Translations under genes and position numbers: made by a program
The notes under the pieces: model-generated
The model's input: the letters and a program-made list of their open reading frames with translations, nothing else
Database searches by the model: none
Told to the model about the DNA's origin: nothing
In this document: positions 34,514 through 39,163 of the stretch, piece after piece
Layout: each line of letters starts with the position of its first letter
Numbering within the stretch: the first letter of the stretch is position 1
Source: an uncultured bacterium
Lineage (GTDB): Bacteria > Verrucomicrobiota > Kiritimatiellia > CAIKKV01 > CAITUY01
NCBI GenBank assembly: GCA_903895695.1
Contig: CAITUY010000130.1
Coordinates: 1 to 39,163, forward strand
Length of the DNA: 39,163 nt
Reading direction: 5' to 3'

Positions 34514-35985
34514 AGGACGATAAGAATGGGAACTACTCCGACTATCGCCTCACCGTACACGACCGATTTGCGTTGGACCAAGCCATGGCCGACTTCCTTG
34601 CCGGCACCCGTAAACCCGTGCTGCGGCGTTACACAGCCGACATGCTATACGAACGGCTTACAATCATGGGCCCACCCCAGAGTTTGATCGAACAGATCGA
34701 ACAGAAGAGCTTGGCATCCGGGACGTTGCTTCCGGACCTGAGCGCCTACCGATCTCTGGCCCGGGCTTCGCTTGCCTACGCCAAATTGCTCATCCAAGAA
34801 GGACACCCCGATGAAGCGAGGCCGTTCATCGATGCCTGGCAGCCGCTGTGCGTCCAAGTCACAGACGATTCGTTTACGCTACTCGATATTCTCGTTGCTG
34901 GTAGCATTGCCGACTACGGGCGGGCAAACGTTGTCGCGCTGTACCATGCATTGGGCGACAAGGCAGCGGAGGCCCGAACGCTTCAAGTCGCCACGACGCT
35001 CAACGCCCCCCTGACCGATTACAAAACGCGCTTCAAGGCTCGCAGTACGATCCAAGACACCGAACAAGCCGAAATGATCCGACAACATGGAGGCGCCCTG
35101 GCTGCCGTGCTCCTGCCGGCCCTCGGTGAGCCTGTGACAGAAGAGGAACTGAGGCCTGGACGGCTCGTTGAATACGTACTGCTGGACCAGACAGCATGCG
35201 GCATAACCAACCTGACGCTCCTCGCGATCATATTCGCGGCACTGCTTGTCGCGCTGCGTTGGCGGCTCTTCCGGGGAAACACTTCGGCACCCCTGCTCCT
35301 CCTTCCAGACACAAAGCAAACCCTCCGCATTGTCGGATACGGCGTCATCCTGCCTCTTCTCGTCTACTTTCTGTGGGCTAAAGTACCGGTACTCGGCGGG
35401 CGTAACATCTCACTCACCATGGCCTTACCGTTCGCCCTGACGCAAGCGGGCCTGCTCACGGCTGCCATCGCCATTGTAACCGTCACGCTCGCCGCGCGGG
35501 CCATACGCACGCGCTGTGAGACACTGGAGGTGGCCACTCCTCCGGCCGGCCCCGGACGTTGGATTCTGGGAGGGTTTGCCGTTTGCGCCGGTCTGACTCT
35601 AGCCCTTGCCCAGGGCTTGCTGGTGCTATTCTCGGCAGTAACAGGGTTTGCCTGTTGCCAAGGAATACTGCGGCTTTGCCTGGGAGTACTCGACGCAGCT
35701 CTCGGCCTTACGGCCTGCGTCGCGTTCTTCCGGTATCTACTCGGTTCAGCCCGTTTCGGTTTATACCGGGGCACTGTGGCCCGTTCGCTGATACCGTACC
35801 TAGCCCTATCCATGGTGCTGATCGCCGCGCTCACGAACCCCTACCTGCGCGGCACCGAGGCGCGGTTGGTCCACATCGACCCCCTCATGCCACCCGTTTC
35901 CAGGACATCCGCGGGATTCTCAGTTGTCGAGTCGCGCTTGGTAGAACACCTGCGAACCGAAATGCTGAAGGCTGCCGGACGGTAA
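34474..35985 (+). CDS. Membrane protein, C-terminal part of the permease-prefix gene
   Basis: Frame open for 503 residues from ATG 34474, without a ribosome site. It begins in a soluble, probably periplasmic part (about 1-235, with DYRLTVHDRFALDQAMADFL and an alpha-helical EARTLQ region). Six hydrophobic segments follow (for example NLTLLAIIFAALLVALRW, ILGGFAVCAGLTLALAQGLLVL, LIPYLALSMVLIAAL). A protein that starts with an extracytoplasmic domain but lacks the first membrane helix makes sense only if joined to the preceding frame. I do not recognise the function; a PadR-controlled membrane component is all that can be said. Confidence 0.7.
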   Translation: MYGHQLGATVDLVKDDKNGNYSDYRLTVHDRFALDQAMADFLAGTRKPVLRRYTADMLYERLTIMGPPQSLIEQIEQKSLASGTLLPDLSAYRSLARASLAYAKLLIQEGHPDEARPFIDAWQPLCVQVTDDSFTLLDILVAGSIADYGRANVVALYHALGDKAAEARTLQVATTLNAPLTDYKTRFKARSTIQDTEQAEMIRQHGGALAAVLLPALGEPVTEEELRPGRLVEYVLLDQTACGITNLTLLAIIFAALLVALRWRLFRGNTSAPLLLLPDTKQTLRIVGYGVILPLLVYFLWAKVPVLGGRNISLTMALPFALTQAGLLTAAIAIVTVTLAARAIRTRCETLEVATPPAGPGRWILGGFAVCAGLTLALAQGLLVLFSAVTGFACCQGILRLCLGVLDAALGLTACVAFFRYLLGSARFGLYRGTVARSLIPYLALSMVLIAALTNPYLRGTEARLVHIDPLMPPVSRTSAGFSVVESRLVEHLRTEMLKAAGR

Positions 35986-36076
35986 GGACGTGATTCGCAA
36001 TCGCCCCCGCCTTTCCGCCCCAGTGCCTTCCAGTGGGCAGGACGACGGCATCCTTGCCGTGCCGCGGCAGGAAGAA

Positions 36077-36138
36077 GGGCGTGGCGCAATGCCGGAATGC
36101 CGCCGCCCACCTACGTGCCCCGCCACGCGCCCGTTTTT
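36077..36138 (+). terminator. Possible terminator before argJ
   Basis: CGTGGCG (36080-36086) pairs with CGCCACG (36121-36127). Flanking GGG and CCC extend the stem across a two-base bulge, and TTTTT follows at 36134-36138. The loop is long (34 bases). It would end the PadR operon. An additional small hairpin, ACGGCA-TCCT-TGCCGT, lies just upstream at about 36045-36060. Confidence 0.4.
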
Positions 36139-36188
36139 CTAATCGACTTTCCAATCGCTTTGTCAGATAGTCTGCGGCCTTTGCCGTG

Positions 36189-36221
36189 GGTTCCGGCCGG
36201 CGAGTCAACGGGCCGGGAACC
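36189..36221 (+). promoter_or_regulatory. Leader hairpin upstream of argJ
   Basis: GGTTCCGGCC (36189-36198) pairs with GGCCGGGAACC (36211-36221), with one bulged G, a 10-bp stem around a 12-base loop. It sits just before the GTGGAG ribosome site of argJ. I found no clear promoter or ARG-box palindrome in the 36139-36246 region. Confidence 0.35.
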
Positions 36222-36246
36222 TGTGGCACGGGGTGGAGACGGATGT

Positions 36247-37467
36247 ATGCATGACGATTTCACAGTAATCTCGGGCAGTATCACGACGCCCAAGGGCTTC
36301 AAGGCCGCCACCGTGCGCGCCGGCATTAAGGAAAGCCGGAAACGCGACGATCTGGCCCTGATTGTGTCCGATACGCCGGCCGCCGTCGCCGGAACCTTCA
36401 CCACCAACCGCGTCAAAGCCGCCCCGGTCAAACTGTGCGAGCGGCACCTGATCTGGGGCCAGGGCAAGGCCATTCTCATCAACGCCGGCTGCGCCAATGC
36501 CTGCACGGGCGACCAGGGGCACGCCGATGCCGAACGCATGGCGGATCTGACGGCCGAACTCCTCGGCATCGGCAAAAACAACGTTTTTATCTGTTCCACA
36601 GGCACGATCGGCATTCCCCTGCCCATGCCCAAGATCGAGGCGGCCGTGCCCGGCTTGGTCAAGGCGCTTTCACCCGACGCCGGGCCCAAGGTGGCTACCG
36701 CCATCCTCACCACCGATCTTGTTGAAAAGCAGGTCGCCGTACAATTGACCGTGGACGGCAAGACCGTCACCGTGGCTGGCGTGGCCAAGGGGTCGGGCAT
36801 GATCGCCCCCAATATGGCGACCATGCTGGCCTTCATTACGACCGATGCCTCGGTGGACCAACGAGCCCTCCAGCTCAGCCTGGCCCACGCCGTCGATCAC
36901 GGCTTCAACCGCATCGTCGTGGATGGCGACGAAAGCACCAACGACACGGTGCTCATGTTCGCCAACGGCGCGGCTGGCAATGCCTTGCTCGACAAGAAGC
37001 ACCACGACTGGCGCAAGTTCCGGAGTGCCGTGAACTATGTGGTCCACCAACTGGCCTTGGCCATCGTCAAGGATGGCGAAGGCGCCACGAAATTCGTCAC
37101 CGTGAGCGTGCTCGGCGCCGCCACCCCCCACGATGCGCGGGCAGTCGCCCGGGCCATCGCCAAGTCCCCCCTCGTCAAGACTGCTTGGAACGGCGGCGAC
37201 CCGAACTGGGGCCGGATCATGGCCGCGGTCGGCTACTCCGGCGCTCGCCTCGACGATTCGCGCGTGGATATTACCTTCGACGATCTGCCCGCCGTCAAGG
37301 CCGGCAAGGCCGTGACCGAAGTGCCGCTCAAGGAACTGGCCGCCGTGTATGCCCGCAAGGAATTCACGGTGCACGTCGACCTCCACATGGGCAAGTCCGG
37401 GCATACGGTCTATACGTGCGATTTCAGCCGCGAGTATGTGGCGATCAACGCGGAGTACATGACCTGA
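36247..37467 (+). CDS. argJ: Bifunctional ornithine acetyltransferase / N-acetylglutamate synthase
   Basis: Moves the acetyl group from N-acetylornithine to glutamate, closing the acetyl cycle of arginine synthesis. ATG 36247 gives 406 residues. The precursor cuts itself before Thr192 in the conserved KGSGMIAPNMATMLAF to form the alpha and beta chains, and that Thr becomes the nucleophile. Also seen are the oxyanion-type CSTGTIG motif, VDGDESTNDT and GGDPNWGRIMAAVGYSG, all hallmarks of ArgJ. Whether it is bifunctional cannot be read from sequence alone. First gene of an argJ-argB-argD operon, with a one-base overlap to argB. Confidence 0.97.
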   Translation: MHDDFTVISGSITTPKGFKAATVRAGIKESRKRDDLALIVSDTPAAVAGTFTTNRVKAAPVKLCERHLIWGQGKAILINAGCANACTGDQGHADAERMADLTAELLGIGKNNVFICSTGTIGIPLPMPKIEAAVPGLVKALSPDAGPKVATAILTTDLVEKQVAVQLTVDGKTVTVAGVAKGSGMIAPNMATMLAFITTDASVDQRALQLSLAHAVDHGFNRIVVDGDESTNDTVLMFANGAAGNALLDKKHHDWRKFRSAVNYVVHQLALAIVKDGEGATKFVTVSVLGAATPHDARAVARAIAKSPLVKTAWNGGDPNWGRIMAAVGYSGARLDDSRVDITFDDLPAVKAGKAVTEVPLKELAAVYARKEFTVHVDLHMGKSGHTVYTCDFSREYVAINAEYMT

Positions 37468-38339
37468 TGGACAAAGCGATCGCCAAGGCCGATGTCCTGA
37501 TCGAGGCTCTTCCTTACATCCAGGAATTCAGGGGTGCCACCATCGTCGTCAAGTTCGGCGGCAGCGCCATGGAAGAGCGCCGCAATTTCGAAAGCATCCT
37601 GACCGACGTCACCTTTATGGAATGCGTCGGGATGCTGCCCGTGATTGTGCACGGCGGCGGCAAGGCCATCTCGCGCGCCATGACCGAAGCCGGCCTGGTC
37701 CCCAAGTTTGTCAAGGGACTGCGGGTGACCGACGAAGCCACCATCCGCGTGGTCGAGGAAGTCATTACCCACAAAGTCAACACAGGCATCGTCGCCGCGC
37801 TCGAGGCCCACGGCGCACGGGCGCGCCGAATTGACGGCGACACGGTCTTCCAGGTCGAAAAGCGCACCGCGGTCGACGAAACGACAGGCGAAACGCTCGA
37901 CTGGGGCTTTGTGGGCGATATCAAACACGTGGACGTCGAACCCGTCCGGGCTTTTGTCGCCGCCGGTCTCATTCCCGTCATCACCCCGCTCGGCCGGGGG
38001 TCGGATGGCAAGATCTACAATCTTAATGCCGACGACGCTGCCGCCGCCATGGCCCGCGCCCTCAAGGCCCGCAAACTGGCCTTCCTCTCGGACGTGCCCG
38101 GCCTGTTGCGCGACCGCAATGACGACGCCTCGCTGCTCTCGACCCTGCACATCCGCGAGGTCGAGGAACTCATCCGCAGCGGCGTGATCGACGGCGGCAT
38201 GTTGCCCAAGGTCAAGAGTTGCGTCGAAGCACTTGAAGCCGGCGTGAAAAAAATCCACATTATCGACGGTCGGCTCCCGCACTCGCTGCTGCTGGAGATC
38301 TTTACGGACAAAGGAGTAGGAACGGAGATTATCGAATGA
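37467..38339 (+). CDS. argB: Acetylglutamate kinase
   Basis: Phosphorylates N-acetylglutamate, the second step of arginine synthesis. ATG 37467 overlaps the argJ stop by one base and gives 290 residues. The kinase motifs are VVKFGGSAM, IVHGGGKAIS, NLNADDAAAAMA and LSDVPGLL. The N-terminal helix ADVLIEALPYIQEFRG is the extra segment found in hexameric, arginine-inhibited kinases, and the C-terminal GGMLPKVKSCVEALEAGVKKIHIIDGR supplies the arginine-site region. That fits a cyclic pathway with ArgJ, where ArgB is the feedback-controlled step. It overlaps argD by 4 bases. Confidence 0.97.
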   Translation: MDKAIAKADVLIEALPYIQEFRGATIVVKFGGSAMEERRNFESILTDVTFMECVGMLPVIVHGGGKAISRAMTEAGLVPKFVKGLRVTDEATIRVVEEVITHKVNTGIVAALEAHGARARRIDGDTVFQVEKRTAVDETTGETLDWGFVGDIKHVDVEPVRAFVAAGLIPVITPLGRGSDGKIYNLNADDAAAAMARALKARKLAFLSDVPGLLRDRNDDASLLSTLHIREVEELIRSGVIDGGMLPKVKSCVEALEAGVKKIHIIDGRLPHSLLLEIFTDKGVGTEIIE

Positions 38340-39163
38340 CGACACCTGCGGAACTCGTTCAGAAATATACGGAATACGTTATTCCCACCTACTACCCGCC
38401 GACGCTCATGCTCGTCAAGGGCAAGGGCACGCGCGTGTGGGATTCGGACGGCAAAGTCTACCTCGACTTCACCACGGGCATCGCCGTGCAGAATGTCGGG
38501 CATTGCCATCCGAAGGTGACCGAGGCCATCCAGGCCCAGGCGGCCAAGCTGGTGCACGTCTCGAACCTGTACTACAACGAGTACCACGCCCTACTGGCCG
38601 AGAAACTCGCGCGATTGTCCCTGGGCGGCAAGTGCTTCTTCTGCAACTCCGGCGCCGAGGCCAACGAGGCCCTGATCAAGCTGGCGCGTCTCTGGGGCAG
38701 CGACCAGGGCCGCTACGAGATCGTCTCGATGCAGAACTCGTTCCACGGCCGGACGCTCGCCGCGCTCGCCGCCACCGGCCAAACCAAGTATCAGGATGGG
38801 TTCGAGCCGATCCCGGACGGTTTCCTCTACGCCGAGTTCAACAACCTCGACTCGATCAAGTCCGTCCTCAGCGGCCGTACGGCCGCGGTGTTGGTTGAGG
38901 CCATCCAAGGCGAAGGCGGCGTGGTCCCGGCCACCCCGGAGTTCATGAAGGGCCTCCGCAAAATGTGCGACGAGGCGGGCATCCTGATGTTCTGCGACGA
39001 AGTGCAGTGCGGCATGGGACGGACCGGCAAGTGGTTCGGCTTCCAGCAGGCCGGCGCTCTGCCCGACGCCTTCTCCGTTGCCAAGTCGCTCGGCAGCGGC
39101 TACCCCATTGGCGGCATTGTGACCGGCCCCAAGCTGGCCGATGTCTTCCAGCCCGGCAAGCAC
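38336..39163 (+). CDS. argD: Acetylornithine aminotransferase (partial, cut by right edge)
   Basis: PLP-dependent class III aminotransferase that converts N-acetylglutamate semialdehyde to N-acetylornithine. ATG 38336 overlaps the argB stop (ATGA) and has GGAG 9 bases upstream. The 276 residues present include FFCNSGAEANEALIKLAR, SFHGRTLAALAATGQ, LVEAIQGEGGV, the PLP-binding CDEVQCGMGRTGK and the lysine motif SVAKSLGSGYPIGG. The missing part is the small C-terminal domain, about 110-130 residues. Other class III aminotransferases look similar, but the operon makes ArgD by far the best call. Confidence 0.95.
   Translation, partial: MTTPAELVQKYTEYVIPTYYPPTLMLVKGKGTRVWDSDGKVYLDFTTGIAVQNVGHCHPKVTEAIQAQAAKLVHVSNLYYNEYHALLAEKLARLSLGGKCFFCNSGAEANEALIKLARLWGSDQGRYEIVSMQNSFHGRTLAALAATGQTKYQDGFEPIPDGFLYAEFNNLDSIKSVLSGRTAAVLVEAIQGEGGVVPATPEFMKGLRKMCDEAGILMFCDEVQCGMGRTGKWFGFQQAGALPDAFSVAKSLGSGYPIGGIVTGPKLADVFQPGKH

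Overview
The window is a GC-rich, gene-dense bacterial chromosome segment with about 32 protein genes and no RNA genes or phage genes that I can see. The mix of genes points to a Gram-negative member of the PVC group: a complete run of type II secretion genes, a zinc-ribbon/leucine-rich-repeat Ser/Thr kinase with a DWG (not DFG) motif, menaquinone genes, several cytoplasmic carbohydrate-active enzymes, and heptamer-like intergenic repeats. Kiritimatiellota, Lentisphaerota, Verrucomicrobiota or Planctomycetota are all possible. That placement is inference from gene content and from my memory of such genomes, not from a marker tree.

Region 1 (1-12142) starts with a probable partial minus-strand gene and a divergent promoter region. 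It then holds a tightly packed type II secretion operon, gspE-F-G-H-I-J-K-L-M-D, closed by a small lipoprotein gene. Most junctions from gspH on are 4-base start/stop overlaps. No gspC and no prepilin peptidase are present. The spaces between gspE, F, G, H and I are filled with simple heptamer-type repeats. Some of these are translated into the leaders of the GspH and GspI pseudopilins.

Region 2 (12143-13185) is the ribosomal pair rplM-rpsI with a candidate promoter, a textbook terminator and a repeat hairpin.

Region 3 (13210-28009) is mainly uptake and breakdown of small organic compounds. It has a minus-strand GH30 glycosidase, then a plus-strand series: a lipoprotein solute-binding protein, an Opp/Dpp-type ABC transporter (two permeases, two ATPases), menG and menA, a GH5-like glycosidase, an SGNH esterase, a GH32-like protein and a beta-lactamase-fold serine hydrolase. 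None of the enzymes has a visible signal peptide, so I infer that imported oligosaccharides or glycoconjugates are processed in the cytoplasm. A 142-base inverted-repeat element ends the series and supplies the stop codon of its last gene.

Region 4 (28012-35985) has a minus-strand glycyl radical enzyme without a neighbouring activase. Divergent from it is a large membrane Ser/Thr kinase with LRRs, followed by a PadR regulator and a permease-prefix membrane protein that appears split by a frameshift.

Region 5 (36247-end) is an arginine operon, argJ-argB-argD, with argD cut by the window edge. ArgJ implies the cyclic acetyl route, and ArgB carries the N-terminal helix typical of arginine-inhibited kinases.
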